64,000 nt of DNA from an uncultured Colwellia sp. (lineage in GTDB: Bacteria > Pseudomonadota > Gammaproteobacteria > Enterobacterales > Alteromonadaceae). The notes under the pieces were generated by a model. The model saw nothing but the letters and a program-made list of their open reading frames with translations. It searched no databases and was not told the DNA's origin. Both the position numbers and the translations under genes were made by a program. The stretch covers positions 1 to 64,000 of the forward strand of contig CAJXQJ010000007.1 in assembly GCA_913058245.1 (NCBI GenBank). The letters are read 5' to 3'. Positions 36,579 to 45,237 of the stretch are shown one piece after another; position 1 is the first letter of the stretch; every line of letters begins with the position of its first letter.

Positions 36579-37586
36579 TTATGCGTTACGCTTCTTGCGA
36601 CCTGCAAAACCTGTAGCAAGTAGACCTAGGCCAAATAATGCAATAGTTGTTGGCTCTGGAACCGTACTAACTCTAAATTGTGCGTCAAGTACGTTTGTTC
36701 TCTCTTCAACAGTTACAAAACCAAAACATGCAGGTTGACCATTTGAACATACGTAGTCAGCAGGCAATGTAGTTAAACCAGATAAACGTGTAGTTACGAA
36801 GTACTCAACATCGTTCCAACCAGGGATTGGGCCATTAATATCTTGTAATACAAATGGAACTGTGAATTGAATGAAATCAGGACCAACTACAGGTACTAAA
36901 GGTAAATTCTCTAAACCAGTAATTTCAAAAATATCGCCACAACCATTCGCGTTATCACCTTGGAAGTTGGCTTCGCCATTTGGACAATTTACGCCGCCAT
37001 TAGGAGTTTCGAAAAAGTTAATACCAAACTCTAGTTGTGGTGCGAAGTATGGTTGGCTGTCAGTCAATAATGCATCATATGCAGCATCATCGCCTTTACC
37101 TTCCCAATCAGTAGGGATTAGTGCTAAGCCATCTAATACTGATGCACTCGTAAGAGAATCACCTACAATTACCCAGTTTTCATGTGTGATTGCTGTACCT
37201 TGTGCCCAGGCACCATCTGTTACCATAGTATCGTTAATTGGGCTATCAATACTTAAAGAGCTTTGCGGATTTCCTGCACCAGCCGCTGGTGTACCCCATG
37301 TTAGGGCAGTAGACAAAGCATTATCGCCAGCAACACCATTTGCTAAGTTACCATCAGTATTTAAAATATTACCTGCATTATCAGAAAGGTCATTAGCATC
37401 ACCACCAGCTGAGTTACCAGTTGCAACAACATTGTCGCTAGTAATTGCTGTGTTTGATGTATCAGTATACCCAGCTTCAAAACCTGCTTGGTTTGTATAT
37501 GACCAGTTTGTAATAAGGTTTGCATTTGCTGTATTTGCTAAACCAGCGATAAGCAAACCTGATAGTAATTTCAATTTAGTGTTCAT
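36579..37586 (-). CDS. PEP-CTERM sorting domain-containing protein (THxN-type)
   Basis: Secreted exosortase substrate of 335 residues. It has an N-terminal signal peptide (LLSGLLIAGLANTANA), an Asn/Gly/Asp-rich body with an ITHENWVI segment (about 132-139) that fits the THxN group of PEP-CTERM proteins, a few Cys pairs, and a C-terminal sorting signal: VPEPTTIALFGLGLL followed by a hydrophobic stretch and the basic tail GRKKRNA (about residues 309-335). XrtA should cut at the PEP motif. It is the only PEP-CTERM protein in the window, adjacent to xrtA, with its own sigma-54-like promoter and terminator. Confidence 0.95.
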   Translation of the reverse strand: MNTKLKLLSGLLIAGLANTANANLITNWSYTNQAGFEAGYTDTSNTAITSDNVVATGNSAGGDANDLSDNAGNILNTDGNLANGVAGDNALSTALTWGTPAAGAGNPQSSLSIDSPINDTMVTDGAWAQGTAITHENWVIVGDSLTSASVLDGLALIPTDWEGKGDDAAYDALLTDSQPYFAPQLEFGINFFETPNGGVNCPNGEANFQGDNANGCGDIFEITGLENLPLVPVVGPDFIQFTVPFVLQDINGPIPGWNDVEYFVTTRLSGLTTLPADYVCSNGQPACFGFVTVEERTNVLDAQFRVSTVPEPTTIALFGLGLLATGFAGRKKRNA

Positions 37587-37638
37587 GCTTCGTCTTCCTT
37601 AGAATTAATACAGATTTATTCGTAATTTATTATTTCAA

Positions 37639-37654
37639 TGCAGATGGTATGCCA
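37639..37654 (-). promoter_or_regulatory. Sigma-54 (-24/-12) promoter of the PEP-CTERM gene
   Basis: On the minus strand TGGCATACCATCTGCA matches the RpoN consensus (TGGCAC-N5-TTGCA): GG and GC lie 10 bases apart, as required. Transcription would begin about 40 bases before the ATG at 37586. This fits control by PrsR, which has the sigma-54 contact loop. Mismatches in the -24 and -12 boxes are minor (CAT for CAC, CTGCA for TTGCA). Confidence 0.75.
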
Positions 37655-37741
37655 TTATTGAAAAAATGTTTTGTATCAATGGTTTGTTGGTGCTGTGTTG
37701 ATGAGTAGGAAACTGATTGTAAAATTGTTTGACAGCAATGT

Positions 37742-37756
37742 ATTGCAATTTGCAAT
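37742..37756. promoter_or_regulatory. Perfect dyad upstream of the sigma-54 promoter, candidate PrsR site
   Basis: ATTGCAA-T-TTGCAAT is a 15-base perfect inverted repeat about 90 bases upstream of the -24 box, the usual distance for an NtrC-type enhancer. It overlaps a second dyad, GCAAT-GT-ATTGC (37735-37746). The sites lie in the 199 bases between the PEP-CTERM gene and xrtA. Assignment to PrsR is inferred from position and family. Confidence 0.5.
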
Positions 37757-37785
37757 CATGTAAGGTTATTAAGTTTTACTAAAAA

Positions 37786-39102
37786 TCAAAGTGGTATTGC
37801 CTGCCATATTAACCGTGTTTCGTTAGAGCCAAAAAGGGAGTTCACGAGTTTTGACTTTTTCAATGTTGTTAGGTTATTGGTCATCTTTCCGTTACTGGAA
37901 AACGAGTAAATAACTTTGAATTTTTGACTATTTCTTGAAATTAGTAACACATTTGATTCATTGCCGCTATATGCTTTATCTATTTTCCAACCAAATGGTG
38001 TAAAACTGTTTAGGTAATTATCTACAGAGCCGTCTATGTTTTTACCGCTATAAACATAATCGACCTTAAGTAATGTTTCATTGTTTGAAGCTACAATACA
38101 ACTTGTTGCAGGGGCAATAAGCTGTGGAACCGGTAATGTTGACAAGATGACATTGCAATCATTGTGATTAGCAGCCGGTGCAATAAATAGGTTACGTAAT
38201 GGTGCAGAGATAAGTGTTATTAGTAACATAGCGGTAAAAGTACTGCTAATGTTAACTTTTGTAGCAGAAGGTTTAAGCTTTTCGCCACCTATTGGCGCAA
38301 CAAAACGCTGACCAAAATAAAATAACCAGATCATAAACGGCATATATATATACCAACCAAAGCTATTATGATCTTGCATAAGGTCACTTTGCATTTCTGT
38401 AAAATGACCAATCATAATAAGGGCGGTAATTCTAAGCCAATTGGTTATCAAGGCACCAACAACTGCAACAAATAAGAATGTGAGAGCGTGGCTGTATTTA
38501 CGAATATTGAGAAAAGTAAATAGGCTAGATATGGCTAAAGATACAATTAAATAACGTAATCCGCTGCAGCCACCGGCAATTTCAAAAATACCAGATGGGA
38601 TTGAAATTGTATTACCTTCAACAAAAATTGGAATACCACTAATACTCATTAAGTACGTTGCAGCGTATGTTGAAATACTTTGTAAAATGGTTGTTGCTGC
38701 CCCCCAAATAGGAACAAGAAAAAATAAAAATAATGCAGGAAAGACTAGTTTGATCGATGGTTTAAATATTACTGTTGTAACTGCAGTAATAAATAATATA
38801 AAACTGATACGATAACCAGTAGGAAACTGAGCATTTATTGAAACCCATAACATATACGCAGTGATAATCGCAGCAAATAGAGTTATTTTCTGAATACTTT
38901 GATTGAAAACTAATTCACCTGATTTAAATAACAACCAGTACAAGTACATGCTAATAAATGGAATTAAAAAAGCGTGTGAATATGTACCGTCGTCAAAGCT
39001 ATAAAGCCATAAGTTTTCAAGTATGGGTAATTGAGTAATAGCAATAGCCATATAGACTATTGCCAATACAATTAATGAATTAAAACGTTTCAAAGAATCC
39101 AA
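37786..39102 (-). CDS. xrtA: Exosortase A with C-terminal EpsI-like domain
   Basis: Inner-membrane protease/transpeptidase-like enzyme that processes PEP-CTERM proteins. The 438 residues have about eight membrane helices with the exosortase signature: catalytic Cys179 in EIAGGCSGLRY, Arg224 in ITNWLRI and His245 in DHNSFGWYIY. The last 140 residues after a final helix (about 290-305) are periplasmic and resemble EpsI. The start given is a TTG with only a weak GGTG site; an ATG at codon 18 is an alternative. prsT is directly upstream on the same strand. Confidence 0.93.
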   Translation of the reverse strand: MDSLKRFNSLIVLAIVYMAIAITQLPILENLWLYSFDDGTYSHAFLIPFISMYLYWLLFKSGELVFNQSIQKITLFAAIITAYMLWVSINAQFPTGYRISFILFITAVTTVIFKPSIKLVFPALFLFFLVPIWGAATTILQSISTYAATYLMSISGIPIFVEGNTISIPSGIFEIAGGCSGLRYLIVSLAISSLFTFLNIRKYSHALTFLFVAVVGALITNWLRITALIMIGHFTEMQSDLMQDHNSFGWYIYMPFMIWLFYFGQRFVAPIGGEKLKPSATKVNISSTFTAMLLITLISAPLRNLFIAPAANHNDCNVILSTLPVPQLIAPATSCIVASNNETLLKVDYVYSGKNIDGSVDNYLNSFTPFGWKIDKAYSGNESNVLLISRNSQKFKVIYSFSSNGKMTNNLTTLKKSKLVNSLFGSNETRLIWQAIPL

Positions 39103-39160
39103 ATATCACCAAGTATTAGTTAAGCGCTTTGTAACTTTTTCCATAACAACAAGCAACGTA

Positions 39161-41845
39161 TTATTGGATTGTTTTTTGTCTAGATTTGGCAGTATGCGCT
39201 TGGGCTAAATGTTCTTTAATCGACTCATCATTTTTATCTAACGATTGAGCTAATTCAAGCACTTCAATAGCTTGTTCTATTTTGTTTTTCTTAATCAAAA
39301 TAATGCCATAGGTGTCTAGTACTTGAGGATGCTTAGGTGCCAATTTTATTGCTCTTGACGCATAGGTTAATGCATTGTCAAACTGAGCTTGTTCATAATA
39401 TGTCCAAGCAAGATTATTGAGTGTTACAACATCATTCGGTGATGTTTTAAGTACTTGTAAATATCCTGAGATAGCTTTTTGTGGTTCATCACTAATGTAG
39501 AGCTCAGCTAGTAATTTAGTAAAAACAGTGCTCTCGCCAAACGTACCCTGCTCTGCTTGTAAGAATTGTATTGCGTTTGAAGTTTGCTTGTTGGCCTTAT
39601 AAGCGGAAACTAGCATGCCACCGACTGCTTCTTTTTTGTTTGCCTGATACGAATCCGTAAAAAACTTGATTGCATTGCTGTATTCTGACTTTACCATCGC
39701 TAATTGTCCTTTAATACGCAAAAGTAAAGGGTTATTAGCATTTTTATTCGATAGTAAATTCACTTTTTGGCTAGCAAGTTCAAATTGCTGGGTTGCCAAT
39801 AAGTAATAGGCTTCAAGCGATTGAAGCTTAAAATTATTTCTAAGTTGGTCCTTTAACAGACCAGATCTTATCGACTCCAAAGCTCCCGAGTAATTTTTCA
39901 TTTGATCTCTAAACGCCGCCTGATGTAAGTAAGCTGTTTCATTATTAGGCTGTGCTAGTTGCCAGTCTAGATAGAGCTTTTCTAATTGCTCGTTTTGCTT
40001 ACTTGCCAGTAATACTGATGATAACGCACGGAAGTAAACGTTGGGCAGTTCAGCATAATTAGCATTCTTTTCTAAAATATTAATAGCTTTTTGGTATTTT
40101 TTCTCAACAGCTAATTTTCGCGCAAGAATAATTTTAGGCCAGATGGCTGTTGGTGTTTGTTCAATAAAGGAGGATAACTTATTTTTTAATTCTGCTTCAT
40201 TTTTTAACTGTAAAGCGTTACTAATCGCTAATCGGTATGCGAATGGATACTCTAAGTCTAGCGCAAATAATTTATCTAAATATTGGTTTGATTTATCAAA
40301 TGCTAGCTGCTCTGCCGCGATTACCGCAAGGTTAAATAAAGGAACAACATCTTTCGGAGAGTTTTGGTGAGCTTGAGTAAAGTAGCTTACAGCTTCTGCT
40401 TGGTTATTTGTTTTCAGTGCAATATTGCCTCGAAGAATAATTGCAGCATTATTGCTTGGATCTTCAGCAATCCAGTTGTCGGCAATCATTATTGCTTTTT
40501 CTACATCACCATTTCTTATATGTGTCATCGCCAAAGCGATATTAGCAGCTTTAAAACTGGGATCTATTTTTAAAGCATCGGTAAGCTCATTGATACCGTC
40601 ATTATCGGTGCTTTGTAATTTCAACATGCCAAGTTGTGATTTTATTTTCACATCGTTTGGAGCAAGTTTGCTAGCTTTCTCAAACATTTCAATGGCTGAA
40701 GTTTTATTACCTTGTTGCAGAAATTCCATACCTATATTGGCATATACACCTGAATCATCGGAATTATTGGCAAAACCTGCTAATGAATCTGCTAACTCGT
40801 CATTGTATCCCAGTTTAACTTGTAATATTGCAAGCACTTGGTGCACTTTGTGATCTTTAGGTAAGTTATTGCTTATAGAGTTAAGCGAAGAGTAAGCTTG
40901 TTCGTCATTTTTTAATTGATAGTGGCTCAAGCCTGCTATCATTTGTGCTAGGCCATTATTGGTAGAATTTACAACACTTTCAGCAAGTGTTTTCGATGTT
41001 TCATAATTTCCTTCAGCGTATTCAATTTGGGCCGCTAAAGTATTAACTGTTGGATGATTTTCATTAACTTTACGTAGTTCATTAATGTGTACTTTAGCTT
41101 CTTCAAATGCACCAGCCCGAACCAAGTTATGGGCAATAATTGTTTTGATACCAACATTTTGAGGTTTCAATTTATAATATTCATTATAGGCATCGGCGGC
41201 GGCTTTAAATTTACCCGTATTACTTAAAATACTACCTTTTAATAGCCAAGCTTCTTGAAATTTCGCATCTTGTTCTAATAAACCGTTAACAAGTATTAGT
41301 GCTTCATTATTGCTATTTTCATATACAGCAACAAAGGCTCTACCTAATACGCTGTGTTGCGAGCTGCTACTTAAGTCATTTGCGTCTTGAATATTCTCTT
41401 TTGCTTTGATTATGTTATCTAGGCTTAAGTTTGCTTGCCCTTGAAGGAGCAGTGAATAAATTTGATCGTCAACATTTGAAAATTGTAATTCAGCTAAAGT
41501 ATTCTCAACTTTATCAAACTGGCTAAGTAAGAGCTGAGTCTTAGCGAGTAATAAAGCCGCTTGCTCATTTAGGGGATTTGATTTTAATGCTCGAATGAAT
41601 TCTTTCTCTGCACCAGCAAAATTATCGGCTTCTAGATATATTTTACCTAACAGATATCTCGCATCTTCATGGTTTGGATCATTTTGTAAAATGTTTTTTA
41701 AATTAATAGCGGCTTCACCGCTATTGCCATTTTGTATTGATGCTTGAGCTTGTGTTAGTAACGTTGCATTATCCTTTGGTGCTGAACATGCCGCTAAAGC
41801 AAAAATAAAAGCGGATGGAAGCAACTTACTAAAATATCTGTTCAT
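39161..41845 (-). CDS. prsT: PEP-CTERM system TPR-repeat lipoprotein PrsT
   Basis: Lipoprotein with many tetratricopeptide repeats, 894 residues, a standard partner of XrtA and PrsK/PrsR in PEP-CTERM loci. The lipobox LAAC places the lipidated Cys at about residue 20. TPR pairs are visible throughout, for example NPLNEQAALLLAKTQLLLSQ, NVGIKTIIAHNLVRAGAFEEA and, near the end, NDVVTLNNLAWTYYEQAQFDNALTYASRAI (shortened). It probably scaffolds envelope assembly of the polymer or of sorted proteins. AAAGGGA precedes the ATG by 7 bases. xrtA is 58 bases downstream. Confidence 0.93.
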   Translation of the reverse strand: MNRYFSKLLPSAFIFALAACSAPKDNATLLTQAQASIQNGNSGEAAINLKNILQNDPNHEDARYLLGKIYLEADNFAGAEKEFIRALKSNPLNEQAALLLAKTQLLLSQFDKVENTLAELQFSNVDDQIYSLLLQGQANLSLDNIIKAKENIQDANDLSSSSQHSVLGRAFVAVYENSNNEALILVNGLLEQDAKFQEAWLLKGSILSNTGKFKAAADAYNEYYKLKPQNVGIKTIIAHNLVRAGAFEEAKVHINELRKVNENHPTVNTLAAQIEYAEGNYETSKTLAESVVNSTNNGLAQMIAGLSHYQLKNDEQAYSSLNSISNNLPKDHKVHQVLAILQVKLGYNDELADSLAGFANNSDDSGVYANIGMEFLQQGNKTSAIEMFEKASKLAPNDVKIKSQLGMLKLQSTDNDGINELTDALKIDPSFKAANIALAMTHIRNGDVEKAIMIADNWIAEDPSNNAAIILRGNIALKTNNQAEAVSYFTQAHQNSPKDVVPLFNLAVIAAEQLAFDKSNQYLDKLFALDLEYPFAYRLAISNALQLKNEAELKNKLSSFIEQTPTAIWPKIILARKLAVEKKYQKAINILEKNANYAELPNVYFRALSSVLLASKQNEQLEKLYLDWQLAQPNNETAYLHQAAFRDQMKNYSGALESIRSGLLKDQLRNNFKLQSLEAYYLLATQQFELASQKVNLLSNKNANNPLLLRIKGQLAMVKSEYSNAIKFFTDSYQANKKEAVGGMLVSAYKANKQTSNAIQFLQAEQGTFGESTVFTKLLAELYISDEPQKAISGYLQVLKTSPNDVVTLNNLAWTYYEQAQFDNALTYASRAIKLAPKHPQVLDTYGIILIKKNKIEQAIEVLELAQSLDKNDESIKEHLAQAHTAKSRQKTIQ

Positions 41846-41927
41846 TATAAATCCCTTTAACTGAAGGCATAATATTAGTTTGAAAGTATACTGAGCTTTT
41901 ATTTGAATACAACCATTGTATTTGATA

Positions 41928-42779
41928 TCACTTGCAGACTATTTTTTTAGCAATATGAAACATAATACGTGGGAAAATTCCAGCATTGCCAAATGGTCGC
42001 CAGGTTTTGGTAAATTTATTACGGTAAGCGTCAAAATGCAGGCCATATGGAGCTGCTAGTATTTTTCCACGATTAAGTAATATTTTTAATGCATAGGTAC
42101 CGGCAATTCCAGAACATAGATTTACCGCCATAGGGGTTGATGGTCCTCGCTTTTCTATAAAGCTAACGCGAGTTTTATCGACTAAATAAGGACGTTGTAA
42201 CATTGCAGGGGATAAGCCGATTAGAAATTGAATAAGTTGATCTTGTTCAGACTTTCCTGCAAAACGAAAATATTCTTCATAAGACATTTGTCCAGGCATA
42301 AAACAGAGGAAAGCACAGCCCATTCCTAAAGGTGCAGCAGTTATTACGGGAATATTCTTTTCATAGCATTTTTGAAATACGGTTTTACGAGCTTCTAATG
42401 CAAAGAAATCCAGAGCATCAACATATATATCAACGCCCTCAAGAAATTCATCTACATTGTGGGCGTATATTCCTTCTGGATATGATTTTATATTCGCATC
42501 AGGGTTTATATCGAGAGCGATATTTTCCATTACATCAACTTTTTGCTGTTCAAGCGTTGACATAAAAGCGCCAGATTGACGGTTAAAGTTATGTACTTCA
42601 AAATCATCAAAATCTGAAATATTAAAGTTTTCGATACCTAGGCGTGCAAGGTTTACTAAATGTGCTCCGCCAACACCGCCCATTCCAGCAATTGCCACTT
42701 TTTTGTTTTTTAATTGTTGCTGCTCGTCTTCGGTGACCCAGCCGATATTTCTGGAAAATGCCTTTTGGTAATTAAACAT
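41928..42779 (-). CDS. ThiF/MoeB/E1-like adenylyltransferase
   Basis: Cytoplasmic ubiquitin-activating-type enzyme (ThiF/HesA family), 283 residues. It has the nucleotide loop AGMGGVGG (Gly32-Gly38), the adenylation motif SDFDDFEVHNFNRQ (about 55-68) with the conserved Asp/Asn/Arg, and Asp121/Asp124 in DALDFF. The zinc-binding CxxC pairs of MoeB/ThiF are not visible; Cys155 and Cys159 in LGMGCAFLCF are the nearest cysteines. No ubiquitin-like sulfur carrier gene is nearby, so its substrate is unknown. The ATG at 42779 is favoured by an AAGGAAA site; an ATG five codons earlier is less likely. Confidence 0.85.
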   Translation of the reverse strand: MFNYQKAFSRNIGWVTEDEQQQLKNKKVAIAGMGGVGGAHLVNLARLGIENFNISDFDDFEVHNFNRQSGAFMSTLEQQKVDVMENIALDINPDANIKSYPEGIYAHNVDEFLEGVDIYVDALDFFALEARKTVFQKCYEKNIPVITAAPLGMGCAFLCFMPGQMSYEEYFRFAGKSEQDQLIQFLIGLSPAMLQRPYLVDKTRVSFIEKRGPSTPMAVNLCSGIAGTYALKILLNRGKILAAPYGLHFDAYRNKFTKTWRPFGNAGIFPRIMFHIAKKIVCK

Positions 42780-42875
42780 AGATTTCCTTAGCATTTAGAA
42801 AGGTGTCTTTTACATTGATCGCCATATACTTAATGTAATGGCGATCAAATAAAGCTACCTTGTTTTATGCTTGCT

Positions 42876-45149
42876 TTACTTTAAAAGTCCACATGCATCA
42901 TATAGAGCAGGAGAAGCTTCTAAGGTTTTGTATTCGTCGTGAGCTGAAACTAATACTTGAATTTCGGCCCATTGTTGCATATCGCTTAATGACTCTACAC
43001 GAGCACATTGCCAGCTTTTCACATGTGGATCATGGTATTTAACTTCATAGCCCATTTCTACAAGTGATGCCAAAATAGCTTCTGCTGGAGATTCTCTACA
43101 ATCATCAACATTTGGTTTATAGGCTACACCAAGAATACCTATTTTTTTAGCTTGGCTTACTTTTGCTAAAGAATTGATTTTATCTGCAATTAACTTAGGG
43201 CGTTGATCGTTAATTTTTCTAGATAAACGGACTAATTCACCTGACGAAGTTGTTTCGACTAAAAACCATGGATCAATAGGAATACAGTGGCCACCTACTC
43301 CTGGCCCAGGTGTTAATACATTAACACGTGGATGACGATTTGCTAGTTTGATCACTTCATATACGTCAACATTCAATTCGTTACAGATTTCTGAAAGTTC
43401 ATTCGCAAATGCAATGCCAACATCACGGGAAGTATTTTCAACTAACTTAATACACTCCGCAGTGGTTAAGTCAGTTAAAAAGACTTCACCGTTAACAAAG
43501 TTCTGATAGATTTCTTTTACTTTATTTTGAGCGGAAGTACTTGATGCACCAATGATACGATCATTATTGACTAGTTCATGTAGGGTTTGTCCGGGAATTG
43601 CTCGCTCAGGACAATGGACAACGTCAATTTTGAGCTCTGCTTTATTGAACATTTCCTCTACAGCAAGGCTTGTTTGCGGCGAAATTGTTGATTCGATAAT
43701 AACTATTTGGTCGTCTTTTGCCACTTTAATAATATCTTCAACGGCTGCAAATACATAGCTACGATCACATCGACTATCCTTATGAGGAGTAGGTACAGCA
43801 ACTAAGTATGTATCGCTTGACGGAATTGTTGTTGATGCCTTTAAATAATTTTGAGAAACAACCTTACGAATGAGCTCGGGTAGCCCAACTTCATCAAAAG
43901 GACATAAGGCTTGATTTATGTTGTTAACTTTTTCTTCATTTAGGTCGACACCTGTAACCTTGTATCCTGCTTGTGCTAAAAGGCTTGCAATTGGTAGCCC
44001 CATGTAACCCATGCCAACTACCGCTATTGTTTCATTCTTTGCGATAATTTCTGTTTGGTCAACTTGAGTTAGATCTTTGGCAATAATATCTAAAATGTAT
44101 TCGGCAACGTGGCCATCGCCAAATGGGTTTGTCCAATTATACTCTTCTTTTTCAAGCCATTGTTTCGCGGCTGTAACTGCTTTTTCTGCATTGCGACCAA
44201 CGAGTTCACTAGCCCCGACTTCAACGGCCTCAGGTCGCTCGGTATTTTCTCTTAGCGTTAAACTAGGCACCCCTAATAGACAAGCTTCTTCTTGAATCCC
44301 ACCAGAATCGGTTAAAATCAATTTTGCATGTTTTTGTAACTGTATAAAGTCCAGGTAGCCGACTGGCGGAATGAGCTTTAAGTAGCTAGGTACTTCAATA
44401 CTAAACTCTTTAAGTTTTGATTGGGTACGAGGGTGAATTGGCCAGACAATTGTTCCTGTGTAGTTACGATGCATTTGCTCAAATAGATACAGTAACTCTT
44501 GTAAGTTTGATGAGATATCAACATTAGAAGCTCTATGAGCCGTCACTAAGAAGTATTGCCCTTTTGTCAATTCTAGATCTGATAATATCGTACTAGTTTT
44601 TTCCGATATTTCTAGATTTTGAAAAAGAGAATCAGAAACTGTATTACCTATCGTGTGTATTTTCTCTGCAGAAATACCTTCTGATTTTAATATCTTTTCT
44701 TGATTGGCACCCACAGCAAAAAGATACTCACTGATATGATCCGTCATTATGCGGTTAGTTTCTTCCGGCATAGTCTTATCATAACTGCGCAAGCCCGCTT
44801 CAATATGGCCAACCTTAATATTTAATTTAGATGCTGTTAACGCACCAGCAAGTACAGTATTGGTATCACCTTGCACTAATACCACATCAGGTTTCTCTTC
44901 TAATAAAATGGGTTCCATTTTAATGAGAATATTGCCTGTTTGATTACTATGCAAACCAGATCCTACACCTAAGTTGTAGTGCGGTTTTGGTAGGTTTAAT
45001 TCATCAAAAAAAATACTATCCATTTCTTTTGAATAATGCTGGTTTGAATGAATGATGAAAAATGATATTTTCCGGTTTATACATTCCCTGATCACAGGTG
45101 CCATTTTAATTATTTCAGGCCGCGTTCCGACAATAATGCCAATTTTCAT
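42876..45149 (-). CDS. wecB-wecC: Fused UDP-GlcNAc 2-epimerase / UDP-ManNAc 6-dehydrogenase
   Basis: A 757-residue fusion of two enzymes usually encoded separately. Residues 1 to about 360 are WecB-like (GTRPEIIKMAP, VQGDTNTVLAGALTA, GHIEAGLRSYD, DSGGIQEEA, TERPEAVEVG) and make UDP-ManNAc. Residues about 372-757 are WecC-like (NAD loop VVGMGYMGLP, ESTISPQTS, HCPERAIPG, catalytic Cys622 in GVGGHCIPIDP, AYKPNVDDCRESPAE) and oxidise it to UDP-ManNAcA. All key motifs of both halves are intact and no separate start separates them, so this looks like a true fusion. It would supply precursors for the local polysaccharide. Confidence 0.92.
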   Translation of the reverse strand: MKIGIIVGTRPEIIKMAPVIRECINRKISFFIIHSNQHYSKEMDSIFFDELNLPKPHYNLGVGSGLHSNQTGNILIKMEPILLEEKPDVVLVQGDTNTVLAGALTASKLNIKVGHIEAGLRSYDKTMPEETNRIMTDHISEYLFAVGANQEKILKSEGISAEKIHTIGNTVSDSLFQNLEISEKTSTILSDLELTKGQYFLVTAHRASNVDISSNLQELLYLFEQMHRNYTGTIVWPIHPRTQSKLKEFSIEVPSYLKLIPPVGYLDFIQLQKHAKLILTDSGGIQEEACLLGVPSLTLRENTERPEAVEVGASELVGRNAEKAVTAAKQWLEKEEYNWTNPFGDGHVAEYILDIIAKDLTQVDQTEIIAKNETIAVVGMGYMGLPIASLLAQAGYKVTGVDLNEEKVNNINQALCPFDEVGLPELIRKVVSQNYLKASTTIPSSDTYLVAVPTPHKDSRCDRSYVFAAVEDIIKVAKDDQIVIIESTISPQTSLAVEEMFNKAELKIDVVHCPERAIPGQTLHELVNNDRIIGASSTSAQNKVKEIYQNFVNGEVFLTDLTTAECIKLVENTSRDVGIAFANELSEICNELNVDVYEVIKLANRHPRVNVLTPGPGVGGHCIPIDPWFLVETTSSGELVRLSRKINDQRPKLIADKINSLAKVSQAKKIGILGVAYKPNVDDCRESPAEAILASLVEMGYEVKYHDPHVKSWQCARVESLSDMQQWAEIQVLVSAHDEYKTLEASPALYDACGLLK

Positions 45150-45237
45150 TCGTAATCCTTTGAGCAGTTTTAAAAATTTTGTGTGTTAATTAATCTTATT
45201 TGGGTAATGATAATGAATTTGGACGTTTTCACCAACT

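Noticed and set aside
36871-37602. 243-codon antisense frame opposite the PEP-CTERM gene
   Set aside because: It mirrors the sense gene, which has a signal peptide, PEP-CTERM tail and ribosome-binding site; the antisense protein shows no domain and no start signal.
42876-45149. Frameshift or sequencing artefact creating the WecB-WecC fusion
   Set aside because: One continuous frame has intact motifs on both sides and no leftover start or stop remnants at the junction, so a real fusion is more likely, though resequencing would settle it.
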